From Streptococcus ruminicola (GTDB lineage Bacteria > Bacillota > Bacilli > Lactobacillales > Streptococcaceae), in the NCBI RefSeq assembly GCF_011387195.1, contig NZ_CP046919.1:744001-808000 (forward strand): DNA of 64,000 nt, given 5' to 3'. The position numbers and the translations under genes were made by a program. Positions 45,106 through 57,157 of the stretch are shown piece after piece. A model generated the notes under the pieces. That model was not told the DNA's origin, made no database searches, and saw nothing but the letters and a program-made list of their open reading frames with translations. Position 1 is the stretch's first letter; each line of letters opens with the position of its first letter.

Positions 45106-46522
45106 ATACTTTCTTCTGGTCATTTAACCAATCAAAGATATTGTGATAGGTTTTCTTTGAGACCTTAGCTGTGCTTGTGCCGCCTTTTCCTTTATTGCTT
45201 GGAGAAAAGCCTGATAACTCTTTCGCACTTTTGATAGCAGAGATATCCTGCACCCCTGACACTTGGTCTTTAAAGAAATAGATCCAAGATAAATGCCCAA
45301 GGTAAGAGACACCTTGCATGTCTGTTCCCTCAACACTTTCAAAGTAAGAAAACCACTTGTTCTCAGCTCCGCTATCAAGCAAATTCTTATAAATAGGCAA
45401 TGAATAATCCTTTGGATTAACAATCGTGTCATTGGCTGCGTGAATAAACCACATTGGTATCTCTTTTAGCGCTAGCATTTTTTCCTCATCAAAATAAAGG
45501 GCATCTTTACGAATGAAGCTAGTAGAAGACGGTGAAGTGGCGTATGAACCGTCAGCATTTCGCTCATATTCATAATAAGAATAAGCTGCCGCTTGAGGAA
45601 CTAGAGCCGCAAAATAACCAGGATTTGAAATAGCAAGATTAATCGTCATGTAGCCACCATTTGAACAACCTGCTAGGTAAATGCGATTGGTATCCACAGC
45701 AGGCGTACTCGCAACATAATTTTTGATGATATCCATCAGAATCTCTGTGTAACGCGAATCGCCAGCGCCAGCACCGTTGGTCCCATCGCCCTCATCCATC
45801 CAATAAGTTGGAGTCTGAATAGCTAAAACATAAGCACCTGTTTGCTTACCAGCTGTAAAATGGAATTGAATAGCGGGCTTAGCTAGAGCTACCACCTCAT
45901 TTCCAAGAAGGGTAATGTCCGTGTCTACCCCACCTTCACCTTGACCATGCAGCCAGATTAACAAAGGAAAACTTTCTCCCGATTTTAAGTATTTAGGGTC
46001 GTAAGCCACATAATGAAGGGTGAGTTTTTCTGTTTGCTTCGTTAATGGATTGAGGTAAGTCCCAGAATAAAAGCCACGCTTATTAAAGACATCAGTATCA
46101 GGTGATAGACGGTTATGAATAATATCATAGCTTCCAGATAGTTCAGCCACTTCACCGTCACAAATTACCTCTAATCCATTTATAGTAACTGGATAATCTT
46201 CCACCCAAGTGTTGTGCAAGGTTTCCAGATTGTAATAAAATGGACAAGCTATAGCTGCATTTTTCTGACTATCAAAAGTCACTGGCATTTTGATAACTAG
46301 ATACTCACTGGCACTGCTGACTTCTTGTCCCTTATCATCTGACAAGTACACTCTACTAATCTGACGTTCTTTACCTGCAGTCCTGACTAGGAGCTTATCA
46401 GCGACAACTCCTGACACTTTATGCGTTAACTGTACCAAAAGTTTTGGGACACCTGGTCCACATTCATAACCTTTAATAATCATAGAAACTTTGACAAGTG
46501 TGACATTAATTCTTTTAGCCAT
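45104..46522 (-). CDS. alpha/beta-hydrolase esterase with N-terminal beta domain
   Basis: A 472-aa protein. The first roughly 165 residues form a beta-rich accessory domain. The esterase part has LLIWLHGQGEGG (oxyanion region), the nucleophile elbow GCSNGGYM with its serine at about residue 292, acid Asp in HAANDTIVNP and His in YLGHLSW. This resembles the PHB-depolymerase/acetylxylan-esterase-like group. No signal peptide is visible. A cre site overlaps its promoter, so it is under CcpA control, fitting a role in plant-carbohydrate or phenolic ester breakdown. The natural substrate is not known. Confidence 0.78.
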   Translation of the reverse strand: MAKRINVTLVKVSMIIKGYECGPGVPKLLVQLTHKVSGVVADKLLVRTAGKERQISRVYLSDDKGQEVSSASEYLVIKMPVTFDSQKNAAIACPFYYNLETLHNTWVEDYPVTINGLEVICDGEVAELSGSYDIIHNRLSPDTDVFNKRGFYSGTYLNPLTKQTEKLTLHYVAYDPKYLKSGESFPLLIWLHGQGEGGVDTDITLLGNEVVALAKPAIQFHFTAGKQTGAYVLAIQTPTYWMDEGDGTNGAGAGDSRYTEILMDIIKNYVASTPAVDTNRIYLAGCSNGGYMTINLAISNPGYFAALVPQAAAYSYYEYERNADGSYATSPSSTSFIRKDALYFDEEKMLALKEIPMWFIHAANDTIVNPKDYSLPIYKNLLDSGAENKWFSYFESVEGTDMQGVSYLGHLSWIYFFKDQVSGVQDISAIKSAKELSGFSPSNKGKGGTSTAKVSKKTYHNIFDWLNDQKKV

Positions 46523-46541
46523 CTCAAATCACTCCTATACA

Positions 46542-46556
46542 TTGTAATCGTTTTCT
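46542..46556 (-). promoter_or_regulatory. cre (CcpA) site at the esterase promoter
   Basis: TTGTAATCGTTTTCT (plus strand) fits WTGNAANCGNWNNCW at every position. It overlaps the minus-strand -10 TACAAT about 20 nt before the ATG. Confidence 0.82.
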
Positions 46557-46591
46557 CTAGTTTATGAATTTTCCGCACTTATGTCAATCAA

Positions 46592-46623
46592 AAAAAGACG
46601 GGTGAAATCACCTCGTCTTTTTG
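46592..46623 (-). terminator. terminator of the YitT pair
   Basis: Arms around AAAAGACG/CGTCTTTT with inner GGTGA/TCACC, followed by T on the minus strand. Confidence 0.8.
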
Positions 46624-46624
46624 A

Positions 46625-47491
46625 CTATTTATCGTAGTTCTTTCTTCTGATTTTAAAGTCAGAAGAAACAACTTCGTCAACATCTATAATGGAAATAAAA
46701 GCATCTGGGTCCAGATCAGCCATGATAGCTTTGACATCACGAACTTCACCTGGATTCAAAACAACGTACAAGATATTTTTTTCATTTCCTGAGTAAGCCC
46801 CTTGTCCATTTAGGTAAGTGACACCACGGTTAATACCATTCAAAATAGCATCCGCAGCTTCTTGCGATTTTTGGGTAATGATAATCATACCACGTACTGT
46901 ATAACCACCATTTTGCACAATTGTTAGCACTTGGCTGTACACAAAACTTGCTACCAAAGTGTAAAGCATGTGTTGCAAATCAATGTAAACAAGTGACGCT
47001 GTCAATACAAGAGCATCCACAAATAGAAGCGTTTGACCTAATTTAAAGCCAAATTTTTCCTCAATCACGCGTCCAATGATATCTGTACCACCTGTCGTTG
47101 CACCATATCGAAAAACCAGTCCACTACCTGCACCTGCAAATAAACCAGCAACAACAGCAACCAACATCATGTCATTTTGCAGCACAATTTTCACTGGTAC
47201 TTGTTGCCAAAACCAGATAAAGAAGGAAAGTAAAACTGTCCCATAAATGGTCAAGGCTAATGATTTTCGCCCCAAAACTCGAGCTCCCATGATAAACAAA
47301 GGAATATTTAAAATGAGAGAAGTATAAGCTGGGTCAATTTTATAAAGCGCATGGATAATCAAGGTTACCCCTGCAACGCCACCTTCAGCAAGAGCGTTTG
47401 CCATATTAAATTTAACAAAACCAAAGGTATACATTGCTACACCAAGAGCAATCAACAATAAACTTCGTACTTGTCTAAGCTTTTGAGCCAT
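46625..47491 (-). CDS. YitT family membrane protein (copy 1)
   Basis: A 288-aa protein with five or six membrane segments in the DUF161 part, including the repeated pattern GATTGGTDIIGRVIEEKFG. A C-terminal soluble DUF2179 domain (about 210-288) follows. ATG 47491 follows AGGAGG. The next upstream gene is a second member of the family, 44 nt away, so they are adjacent duplicates. Function of YitT proteins is not established. Confidence 0.88.
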   Translation of the reverse strand: MAQKLRQVRSLLLIALGVAMYTFGFVKFNMANALAEGGVAGVTLIIHALYKIDPAYTSLILNIPLFIMGARVLGRKSLALTIYGTVLLSFFIWFWQQVPVKIVLQNDMMLVAVVAGLFAGAGSGLVFRYGATTGGTDIIGRVIEEKFGFKLGQTLLFVDALVLTASLVYIDLQHMLYTLVASFVYSQVLTIVQNGGYTVRGMIIITQKSQEAADAILNGINRGVTYLNGQGAYSGNEKNILYVVLNPGEVRDVKAIMADLDPDAFISIIDVDEVVSSDFKIRRKNYDK

Positions 47492-47535
47492 ATTACACTC
47501 CTCCTAAAACTAATTATAGGAAATTAATCAAAAGG

Positions 47536-48474
47536 TTAGTCATCAACAAAACGTCCAATAATATGAACATTTTCAGCAACCGAAACAAAGGCCTTAGGAT
47601 CTGTTTTCCTCATTAAATATCTGAAATCATTGTACTCTTCACGAGTAATAATAGCTAGCAGAACTGCTTTCTTTTCATGATTGTAAGTTCCCTCAGCATT
47701 ATTTATCTGTGTCACTCCACGATGAAGTTTAGTGTGAATCATAGCGATAACTTTTTCTGGGCAGCTGGTTACAATCATTGCCTGCATTTTCTTTTGTTTT
47801 GTGAAAATCGCATTCGTCACACGACTTGAAACAAAAATAGTCACCATTGAGTAAAGCGCATATTGCCAACCAAATAGGATGCCCGCAAAAATCATGATGA
47901 CGCCATTTACCATAAGGGAAATACTTCCGACATCACGTCCCGTTTTTTTACGAATGGTCAAGCTGACAATGTCAGTACCACCACTAGAAATACGTGATTT
48001 CAAACTAAATCCAACCCCAGTACCCATAACCAAACCACCAAAAATAGCATTGACAAGTGGATCAGTTGTTAGCGTAATCTCTGGAACAATTTGGATGAAG
48101 AATGAACTCATAGAAACTGTAATCAGAGTAAAAACGGTAAATTTATGACCAATTTTATACCAAGCCAAGATTAATAGCGGCAAATTAATGGCATAAAAAA
48201 CGATAGAAATCGGTAATCTAAAACCAATCAAACGCTCACTAATCGCTGACAAAACCTGTGCCAAACCAGTTGCGCCACTTGAATAGACATGTCCTGGTTG
48301 GAAGAAGAAGTTTACCGCGATAGCTGAAAGCAAACCATAAAAAAGAGAAGCGGAAATTTTTTCCGCGTACTTCTCTCTTGAAATGCTTTGCATCGTTTTT
48401 AAAAGGCCATATTTCTTAGCCCAACGGCTAACGATATACTTTGTTTTCTTTTTTAAAGATGCTTTTTTAATCAT
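47536..48474 (-). CDS. YitT family membrane protein (copy 2)
   Basis: A 312-aa paralogue of the downstream gene, with a longer basic N-terminus (about 1-40), the motif SSGGTDIVSLTIRKKTGR and a C-terminal DUF2179 domain. The start overlaps the aspS stop by one base (TTAG-type junction), so it is translationally coupled to aspS. The two YitT copies differ clearly, so the duplication is old. Confidence 0.88.
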   Translation of the reverse strand: MIKKASLKKKTKYIVSRWAKKYGLLKTMQSISREKYAEKISASLFYGLLSAIAVNFFFQPGHVYSSGATGLAQVLSAISERLIGFRLPISIVFYAINLPLLILAWYKIGHKFTVFTLITVSMSSFFIQIVPEITLTTDPLVNAIFGGLVMGTGVGFSLKSRISSGGTDIVSLTIRKKTGRDVGSISLMVNGVIMIFAGILFGWQYALYSMVTIFVSSRVTNAIFTKQKKMQAMIVTSCPEKVIAMIHTKLHRGVTQINNAEGTYNHEKKAVLLAIITREEYNDFRYLMRKTDPKAFVSVAENVHIIGRFVDD

Positions 48475-50222
48475 TAGTTATTAGTTTTAGTTGCTAAAGC
48501 CAATTCTTCTAATTGTTTGTCTGAAACAAGGCTAGGTGCTTGTGTCATTGGGTCAGTTGCTTTGTTATTTTTAGGGAAGGCAATAACTTCACGAATGTTG
48601 TCTTCACCAGCAAGAAGCATAACGAAACGGTCAAGACCGATAGCAAGTCCACCGTGTGGTGGGAATCCGTAATTCATAGCTTCTAGCAAGAAACCAAATT
48701 GGTCAGCTGCTTCTTCAGCTGTAAAGCCAAGAGCTTTGAACATACGTTCTTGCAATTCACGTTGGTTGATACGTAGGCTACCACCACCGAGTTCATAACC
48801 GTTAAGAACGATATCGTATGCAACGGCACGAACTTTAGCAAGGTCACCTTCTAATTCGTGAGCTGATTCTTCAGTCGGCAATGTGAATGGGTGGTGAGCT
48901 GACATGTAACGTCCTTCTTCTTCAGACCATTCAAACATTGGCCAATCAACAACCCAAAGGAAGTTGAATTTAGAGTTGTCAACCATATCAAGTTCTTTAG
49001 CGATACGTGTACGAAGTGCACCAAGTGTGTTGTTAGCTACTTCAAGTGTATCAGCAACGAAAAGTACCAAATCATTGTCTTCAAGTTGTAAACTTGCTGT
49101 CAACTTATCTTCAATATTTGTCAAGAATTTGGCAACAGGTCCGTTAAGAGAACCATCAGTAAATTTAACCCAAGCAAGACCTTTGGCACCAAATTGTTTT
49201 GCGAATTCTGTTAATTTATCAATGCTTTTACGTGAGTATTTATCTGCATTACCTTTAACAACGATTGCTTTTACGACTGGAGCTTGTGAGAAGACTTTGA
49301 AGTCAACATCCTTGACAAGGTCTGTCAAGTCTTGTAAAAGCATTTCAAAACGTGTATCAGGTTTATCTGAACCGTAGTTGTTCATTGCATCGTCATAAGA
49401 CATACGTGGGAATGGCAATGTAACGTCGATTCCTTTAGTGTCTTTCATGACTTTAGCAATCATTCCTTCAGTGATATCTTGGATATCTTTGTCTGACAAG
49501 AATGAAGTTTCCATATCGACCTGTGTAAATTCAGGTTGACGGTCACCACGCAAGTCTTCGTCACGGAAACATTTAACGATTTGATAGTAGCGGTCAAAAC
49601 CAGCGTTCATCAACAATTGTTTTGTAATTTGTGGACTTTGTGGCAAAGCGTAGAAATGACCTTGGTTCACACGACTTGGTACCAAGTAGTCACGCGCACC
49701 TTCTGGAGTTGATTTTGTCAACATTGGTGTTTCAACATCGATAAACTCTAAACCATCCAAGTAGTTACGGATTGAGTGAGTTACTTTGGCACGCAATTTG
49801 AAGTTGTTAAGCATTTTTGGACGACGAAGATCCAAGTAACGGTAACGAAGACGGTTATCATCGCTAACTTCCACATCATCTTTGATTTCAAATGGTGTTG
49901 TTTTAGCGGTGTTCAAAACTGTCAATGCTGATACTTTCAATTCAACAGCACCAGTTGGCAAGTTAGTGTTTTCTTGTTCACGTTGTGCAACGACACCAGT
50001 TACTTCGATAACGAATTCGTTACGAAGGCTTTCTGCAGTTGCCATAACATCACTTGAAACTTTCTCTGGGTTGATGACTAATTGCATGATACCTTCGCGG
50101 TCACGAAGATCGATGAAAATAAGTCCACCGAGGTCACGACGACGTCCGACCCAACCTTTTAGAGTAATTTCTTGGCCAATGTGTTCGCTGCGAACACGAC
50201 CAGCATACATTGTACGTTTCAT
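48474..50222 (-). CDS. aspS: aspartyl-tRNA synthetase
   Basis: A 582-aa class IIb synthetase. The anticodon OB domain is at about 1-105. The catalytic core has [20 protein letters not shown] (motif 2), the GAD insertion (about 290-400) and [15 protein letters not shown] (motif 3). It follows hisS as in many Firmicutes, separated by a terminator. Confidence 0.97.
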   Translation of the reverse strand: MKRTMYAGRVRSEHIGQEITLKGWVGRRRDLGGLIFIDLRDREGIMQLVINPEKVSSDVMATAESLRNEFVIEVTGVVAQREQENTNLPTGAVELKVSALTVLNTAKTTPFEIKDDVEVSDDNRLRYRYLDLRRPKMLNNFKLRAKVTHSIRNYLDGLEFIDVETPMLTKSTPEGARDYLVPSRVNQGHFYALPQSPQITKQLLMNAGFDRYYQIVKCFRDEDLRGDRQPEFTQVDMETSFLSDKDIQDITEGMIAKVMKDTKGIDVTLPFPRMSYDDAMNNYGSDKPDTRFEMLLQDLTDLVKDVDFKVFSQAPVVKAIVVKGNADKYSRKSIDKLTEFAKQFGAKGLAWVKFTDGSLNGPVAKFLTNIEDKLTASLQLEDNDLVLFVADTLEVANNTLGALRTRIAKELDMVDNSKFNFLWVVDWPMFEWSEEEGRYMSAHHPFTLPTEESAHELEGDLAKVRAVAYDIVLNGYELGGGSLRINQRELQERMFKALGFTAEEAADQFGFLLEAMNYGFPPHGGLAIGLDRFVMLLAGEDNIREVIAFPKNNKATDPMTQAPSLVSDKQLEELALATKTNN

Positions 50223-50281
50223 TTGATATGATTCTCCGTTTTAAATTTATTCATTCCCATCTATTATAGCAAAAAGCAAAG

Positions 50282-50310
50282 AAAAACCCCACCCATGTGG
50301 GGGAGTTTTT
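50282..50310 (-). terminator. terminator after hisS
   Basis: Minus-strand arms AACTCCCCCAC and GTGGGGTT-type pairing around ATGG, followed by TTTT. It lies between hisS and aspS. Confidence 0.8.
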
Positions 50311-50377
50311 CAAATTCTTTTCTCATTAAGCCTTTTCATTAACAAAGAGCTCATAACTTTTTGCAAAGATTGCTTTC

Positions 50378-51655
50378 TTAGCTCAATTTAGCAAGAATTT
50401 CTGCAAAGTTTGTTTCGATATCTGCAAAGCTGACTGAAACTTCTTCACGTGTTTTATTGTTTTTAACAGTGACTTGACCTGCTTCAATTTCGCTTTCACC
50501 TAATGTGATGACTGTTTTAGCATTGAAAGCGTCAGCTGATTTGAATTGTGCTTTAATCTTGCGTCCAAGGTAATCACGTTCAGCTGAGAAGCCTTGGTTA
50601 CGGATAGCTTGTACCAATTCCAAAGCTTTAATATTAGCACCTTGTCCCAAGACAGCGATGTAGGCGTCCATTTCTTTTTCAACTGGCAATTCAATACCTT
50701 GTTTGTCCAAGATAAGAAGCAAACGTTCAAGACCAAGTCCAAAACCAAATCCAGGTGTTTCTGGTCCGTCAAAGTATTCAACAAGGCTATCGTAGCGACC
50801 ACCTGCACAGATTGTCAACTCAGATTTATCAACAGTTGTGATGAATTCAAAGATAGTGTGGTTGTAGTAGTCAAGTCCACGAACCATATTAGTATCAATT
50901 ACATATGGGATGTTAAGTGTTTCAAGCATTTCACGCACAGCATCAAAGTGAGCTTGACTTTCTTCATCAAGGTAATCAAGGATTGATGGTGCATTTTCAA
51001 CAGCTACTTTATCTTCTTTTTCTTTTGAGTCAAGAACACGAAGTGGGTTTTCATCCAAACGACGTTGGCTATCTGCTGACAATTTGTCACGCATTGGTGT
51101 CAAATAATCAATCAAAGCTTGACGGTAAGCAGCACGGCTAGCAGCACTTCCTAGAGTGTTCAAGTGAAGTGTTACATCTTTAATCCCCAATGTTTGGAAC
51201 AATTGGTAAGCCATAGCGATTGTTTCAACGTCTGTAGCTGGATTTGCTGAACCAAAGCACTCAACACCGACTTGGTGGAATTCACGTAAACGACCAGCTT
51301 GTGGACGTTCGTAACGGAACATTGAGCCAATGTAGTACATTTTAACTGGTTTTTGAACTTCTGGTGCAAATAATTTATTTTCCACAAAAGAACGAACCAC
51401 TGGCGCTGTTCCTTCTGGACGCAAAGTGATATGGCGGTCACCTTTATCATGGAAATCATACATTTCTTTTGTTACGATATCAGTTGTATCTCCGACTGAA
51501 CGACTGATAACTTCGTAATGTTCGAACATTGGTGTACGAATTTCACTGTAGTTGTATTTTTTGAAGGTTTCACGTGCAACAGCTTCGACATATTGCCATT
51601 TAGCGCTTTCGCTAGGTAAAATATCTTGTGTTCCTTTAGGTTTTTGTAATTTCAT
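50378..51655 (-). CDS. hisS: histidyl-tRNA synthetase
   Basis: A 425-aa class II synthetase. Signature blocks: KGTQDILP at the start, motif 2 [17 protein letters not shown], His-specific [12 protein letters not shown] and [10 protein letters not shown], and a C-terminal anticodon domain. ATG 51655 lies upstream of the divergent rpmF-rpmG operon. No T-box leader was found in the 5' region. Confidence 0.97.
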   Translation of the reverse strand: MKLQKPKGTQDILPSESAKWQYVEAVARETFKKYNYSEIRTPMFEHYEVISRSVGDTTDIVTKEMYDFHDKGDRHITLRPEGTAPVVRSFVENKLFAPEVQKPVKMYYIGSMFRYERPQAGRLREFHQVGVECFGSANPATDVETIAMAYQLFQTLGIKDVTLHLNTLGSAASRAAYRQALIDYLTPMRDKLSADSQRRLDENPLRVLDSKEKEDKVAVENAPSILDYLDEESQAHFDAVREMLETLNIPYVIDTNMVRGLDYYNHTIFEFITTVDKSELTICAGGRYDSLVEYFDGPETPGFGFGLGLERLLLILDKQGIELPVEKEMDAYIAVLGQGANIKALELVQAIRNQGFSAERDYLGRKIKAQFKSADAFNAKTVITLGESEIEAGQVTVKNNKTREEVSVSFADIETNFAEILAKLS

Positions 51656-51857
51656 AAATAAGATATACCGGCACCAAATTTTTGCAAATTCAGCCCATTA
51701 ATTCCTTTCTACTATAGTAGCTATTCAATCACTCTTTATTTTATCATAAAAAGGGCAGCTAAAGAAGAAGGGACTATTTATTTTTCGTATTTTATTAAAG
51801 CACAACTTGCCTGAAAACGTTAAATTGCCAACTTTTTCAATTTTTTTGTCAAGTAAC

Positions 51858-51886
51858 TTTACTTTACAAAAAAGATATGTTATTAT
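51858..51886 (+). promoter_or_regulatory. promoter of rpmF-rpmG
   Basis: TTTACT at 51858-51863, a 17-nt spacer and TATTAT at 51881-51886; the leader to the rpmF ATG is about 50 nt. Confidence 0.65.
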
Positions 51887-51943
51887 GTTAAAGTTGATTC
51901 AAAATCAAGAACAAATTAAAAATATTATCGGAGGAAATAAAAC

Positions 51944-52120
51944 ATGGCAGTACCTGCACGTCACACTTCAAAAGCGAAGAAAAACAAACGTCGTACACAC
52001 TACAAATTGACTGCTCCATCAGTTAAATTTGACGAAACTACTGGAGATTACTCACGTTCTCACCGTGTATCACTTAAAGGATACTACAAAGGACGTAAAA
52101 TCGCTAAAGCAGCTAAATAA
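51944..52120 (+). CDS. rpmF: 50S ribosomal protein L32
   Basis: A 58-aa protein starting [23 protein letters not shown] 51944 after CGGAGG. It lacks the four zinc cysteines of some L32 forms, as is usual for streptococci. It is two residues shorter at the C-terminus than the common streptococcal form as I recall it. The rpmG gene follows after 16 nt. Confidence 0.95.
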   Translation: MAVPARHTSKAKKNKRRTHYKLTAPSVKFDETTGDYSRSHRVSLKGYYKGRKIAKAAK

Positions 52121-52136
52121 TTAGAAGGGAGATACC

Positions 52137-52286
52137 ATGCGCGTAAATATTACACTTGAACACAAAGAATCTGGTGAACGCTTGTACCTTACTTCAAAAA
52201 ACAAACGTAACACTCCAGACCGTCTTCAATTGAAAAAATACTCACCAAAATTGCGTAAACACGTAATCTTTACTGAAGTAAAATAA
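52137..52286 (+). CDS. rpmG: 50S ribosomal protein L33
   Basis: A 49-aa L33 paralogue, start [22 protein letters not shown] 52137 after GAAGGGAG. It has no CxxC zinc pairs (C-minus form). Streptococci carry several rpmG copies; this is the one partnered with rpmF. Confidence 0.95.
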   Translation: MRVNITLEHKESGERLYLTSKNKRNTPDRLQLKKYSPKLRKHVIFTEVK

Positions 52287-52295
52287 TTGAATACA

Positions 52296-52330
52296 AAAAC
52301 CACTTTAGCAATATTGCTAAAGTGGTTTTT
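52296..52330 (+). terminator. terminator of rpmF-rpmG
   Basis: Perfect 16-bp stem of type AAACCACTTTAGCAA/TTGCTAAAGTGGTTT with T run. Confidence 0.92.
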
Positions 52331-52388
52331 TATTGTCTTTCAAAAGATGATATAATATTACCTAAAATACTTAAAGGGATGTGGAGAT

Positions 52389-52925
52389 ATGTTTGCACTT
52401 ATTATGACATTGGATGATAACCTACAAGCGACTATTAAAGAATTTTGGAAAGAGCTAAGTGATGCCCAATTATCTCAATATGCTTACGAAGTAACAGATA
52501 GAGAGCCACATATTACCTTAGCATCATTTGACGAAGGCACCACCAAAGACGATATCATAAAAGGACTAGAAACTTTAACATTTCCTGATAAGCCAATTGA
52601 TATTTCGTTTACATCTATTGGTTCTTTTATTAATGCCAATATCATTTTTCTTAGCCCTATAAAAACTCCGCAGATGAGTAAACTTCATTTTGATATCCAT
52701 CAGCAATTAAGTGATTATCTCAGCAAGGACTCACTTTACTCACCCAATAACTGGGTTCCACATCTTACAATTGCTAACCGAATTGCTGAAGATAAGATGG
52801 CTAAGACTTATTATTATTGTCTGAAGCATTTATCACTTTCTGAAGGAAAGGTAATTGGAATAAAACTGATTTCTATTACACCTGACAATCAAGTTCAAGA
52901 TATTTTCCAAAAAACATTCTCATAA
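52389..52925 (+). CDS. 2'-5' RNA ligase/2H phosphoesterase family protein
   Basis: A 178-aa protein with the two HxT motifs of the 2H superfamily: HITLASF (near residue 43) and HLTIANR (near residue 122). The spacing fits LigT-like cyclic-phosphodiesterases acting on RNA 2',3'-cyclic ends. ATG 52389 follows GTGGAG. Monocistronic; a CTCCC-type hairpin follows at 52931-52960. Physiological substrate unknown. Confidence 0.82.
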   Translation: MFALIMTLDDNLQATIKEFWKELSDAQLSQYAYEVTDREPHITLASFDEGTTKDDIIKGLETLTFPDKPIDISFTSIGSFINANIIFLSPIKTPQMSKLHFDIHQQLSDYLSKDSLYSPNNWVPHLTIANRIAEDKMAKTYYYCLKHLSLSEGKVIGIKLISITPDNQVQDIFQKTFS

Positions 52926-53022
52926 AAACAATCTCCCCCAAGTAAGAGCTTGAGGGAGGTAATTTTTATTGTCTAAACTAATTAATGCTATAATGAGGAA
53001 AAAGTTTATTTGGGGAGGTTTT

Positions 53023-53349
53023 ATGAAAACTAGTCAGGATAAAAGGGGACCTGTTCTCATTTTTTTAGTGTTGTCTATTTTTTTCTTTATAGTTGCTGCG
53101 GTATTTGGTAAATCGTTATCGCCTTTTGGTCTAAAAATCATCTTATGCGGCTTCTGTCTTACCCTTCTTGGACTTCTTGCCTCTGCCTATCGGTATGAAT
53201 GTCAGCAATTTGAAAAAAGAGATGACCTAACACGCTTGAGAAGCTTTGGGGCATCTATCAATCCACACAGCCTTGCTGGTAAAATCATTTTTCTGCTAGC
53301 TCTTATTGTTGTCATCTCTATTTTTGCAGTTCTTCTATTTGCTAGTTGA
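53023..53349 (+). CDS. small membrane protein, unknown function
   Basis: A 108-aa protein with three hydrophobic segments (about 10-30, 36-56, 86-107) and a charged loop YECQQFEKRDDLTRLRSFG. I choose ATG 53023 because GGGGAGG lies 5-6 nt before it; the longer TTG frame has no ribosome site. -10 TATAAT at 52989-52994. Its last 15 nt overlap the 3' end of the convergent treC gene. I do not recognise the family. Confidence 0.6.
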   Translation: MKTSQDKRGPVLIFLVLSIFFFIVAAVFGKSLSPFGLKIILCGFCLTLLGLLASAYRYECQQFEKRDDLTRLRSFGASINPHSLAGKIIFLLALIVVISIFAVLLFAS

Positions 53350-54975
53350 TTTTTCTTGATAAATGGCCAGAGTTTGATAAGGTTTTAGAGTGATTTTGTC
53401 TGAGAGTTTTGTGTCTTGGTAATTGCTTAGTAGCACTTTGCCAATCTGATAACTTTCAGGCAAATCAATAGTAACATCCTTAGCAAAAAAGTTATTTAAA
53501 ACTAATAGATTTTCATCGCCTAAATGACGTTCAAAAGCATAAATATTTGGATGATTTTGGTAAGCTGACTGATAATCACCTTCAGCAATAATTGGCATGG
53601 CTTTTCTAAGCTTAATCAATTCTTGATAGAAAGTGAAAATCGGTCCGCTTTTTTCATTTTCGACGTTAATGTCAGGATAAGTTTTTCCTGCTTTTAGCCA
53701 TGGCGTGCCAGTTGAAAAGCCAGCATTTTCAGAAGCATCCCATTGCATGGGAACTCGGCTATTGTCACGGGATTTTGCACGAATAATTGCAAATGATTCT
53801 GCTTCAGACTTGCCAGATTCCAGCAAGCTTTGATAAGCATTCAAGCTCTCCACGTCGACGTAATCTGCCATGCTATCATAATCAGGGTCAAGCATACCAA
53901 TTTCCTCACCCATGTAGATGTATGGTGTGCCACGCGATAAATGAATGGCTGCTGCAAGCATGGTTGCTCCTTCCTTACGGAAGTGCTCGATATCCACAAA
54001 ACGGTTAAGAGCACGCGGTTGGTCGTGATTGTTCCAAAAGAGGGCTGACCAGCCATTTGCCTCACTCATCTCTTGACCCCAAGTATGAAAGAGGTGTTTT
54101 AATTCCTCAAAATCAAAGGGTTTTAGGGTCCATTTTTGGCCGTTTTCATAATCAACTTTAAGATGATGAAAATTGAAAACCATATCCAATTCATGACTGT
54201 CTGGATGGCTGTACTGAATGCAATTTGGAATGTCTGTGAAACTCATCTCACCAACTGTCATGCCATCTTCATCTTGACCATATGTTGCTTGATTTAACTC
54301 TTTAAGATAGTCATGAGCAATCGGACGATCTGTGTATTCGGGTTTGCCATCAAAGGCATCATTATCCTTGAGTTCTTCGTCTTTTCCGATTAAATTAATC
54401 ACATCAAAACGAAATCCCTTAACTCCCTTAGAACGCCAGAAGTTAACTACTTTGAATAACTCTTTACGAACATGTGGATTACGCCAATTCAAATCAGCTT
54501 GACTGATATCAAAAAGGTGTAAATAATATTTTCCCGTATCTCCAAATGGCGCCCAAGCATTTCCGCCAAATTTTGACACCCAGTTCGTTGGCTGATCACG
54601 TAAAATAAAGAAATCTTGGTAATACTTATCGCCCGCTAAGGCTTTTTGGAACCACTCATGCTCGGTTGAACAATGATTTAAAACCATATCAAGCATCAAC
54701 TCGATACTATGCGCCTTAGCTGCTTGAACCAATTCTTCAAAATCAGCCATACTTCCAAATAAAGGGTTGATAGCTGTGTAATCCGAAATATCATATCCGT
54801 TATCACGTTGAGGACTTGGGTAGAAGGGGTTGAGCCAGATGACATCAACACCTAATTCTTCCAAATAGGGTAATTTTTCAATAATACCTCGTAAATCACC
54901 AATACCGTTTCCAGTTGTGTCTTTATAAGATTTTGGATAAATCTGATAAACGACTTTTCTTTTATCAAATGTCAC
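53335..54975 (-). CDS. treC: trehalose-6-phosphate hydrolase (GH13)
   Basis: A 546-aa cytosolic glycosidase cleaving trehalose-6-phosphate to glucose and glucose-6-phosphate. GH13 regions: VIWLNPFYPSPQRDNGYDI, region I DMVLNH, nucleophile Asp in GFRFDVINLIGK, acid Glu in VGEMSF and region IV FWNNHDQPR. The context (PTS genes directly upstream, divergent GntR regulator) makes the trehalose assignment better than oligo-1,6-glucosidase. Starts 12 nt after the IIA stop, so it belongs to the treP-treC operon. Confidence 0.93.
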   Translation of the reverse strand: MTFDKRKVVYQIYPKSYKDTTGNGIGDLRGIIEKLPYLEELGVDVIWLNPFYPSPQRDNGYDISDYTAINPLFGSMADFEELVQAAKAHSIELMLDMVLNHCSTEHEWFQKALAGDKYYQDFFILRDQPTNWVSKFGGNAWAPFGDTGKYYLHLFDISQADLNWRNPHVRKELFKVVNFWRSKGVKGFRFDVINLIGKDEELKDNDAFDGKPEYTDRPIAHDYLKELNQATYGQDEDGMTVGEMSFTDIPNCIQYSHPDSHELDMVFNFHHLKVDYENGQKWTLKPFDFEELKHLFHTWGQEMSEANGWSALFWNNHDQPRALNRFVDIEHFRKEGATMLAAAIHLSRGTPYIYMGEEIGMLDPDYDSMADYVDVESLNAYQSLLESGKSEAESFAIIRAKSRDNSRVPMQWDASENAGFSTGTPWLKAGKTYPDINVENEKSGPIFTFYQELIKLRKAMPIIAEGDYQSAYQNHPNIYAFERHLGDENLLVLNNFFAKDVTIDLPESYQIGKVLLSNYQDTKLSDKITLKPYQTLAIYQEKSTSK

Positions 54976-54986
54976 TTTTTACTCCT

Positions 54987-56962
<1,976 letters not shown>

Positions 56963-57028
56963 ATGTCTTCGGTTAAACCGACTCCTTCGTTAATCTATAA
57001 ATAGTCGCTAGCTTTATTTACACCAAAC

Positions 57029-57057
57029 ATTGTAATCGGTTTCTATTTTGTAGGCAA
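57029..57057 (-). promoter_or_regulatory. treP promoter with cre (CcpA) site
   Basis: Minus strand TTGCCT (complement of 57052-57057), a 17-nt spacer and TACAAT (complement of 57029-57034). The plus-strand 15-mer TTGTAATCGGTTTCT at 57030-57044 fits the cre consensus at every position and overlaps -10 and spacer, so catabolite repression is expected. Confidence 0.85.
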
Positions 57058-57157
57058 GTTGTTTGTATAAAATCCCCCTAAATTTTCTTGAATTTTCTCA
57101 AGTTGTATGGTATTTTAAAAACAACTTTAAAAATTACAGAGATTTTCAAAAAATACC

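Noticed and set aside
51656..51800. T-box leader upstream of hisS
   Set aside because: No AGGGTGG-type T-box sequence or specifier-loop arrangement seen.
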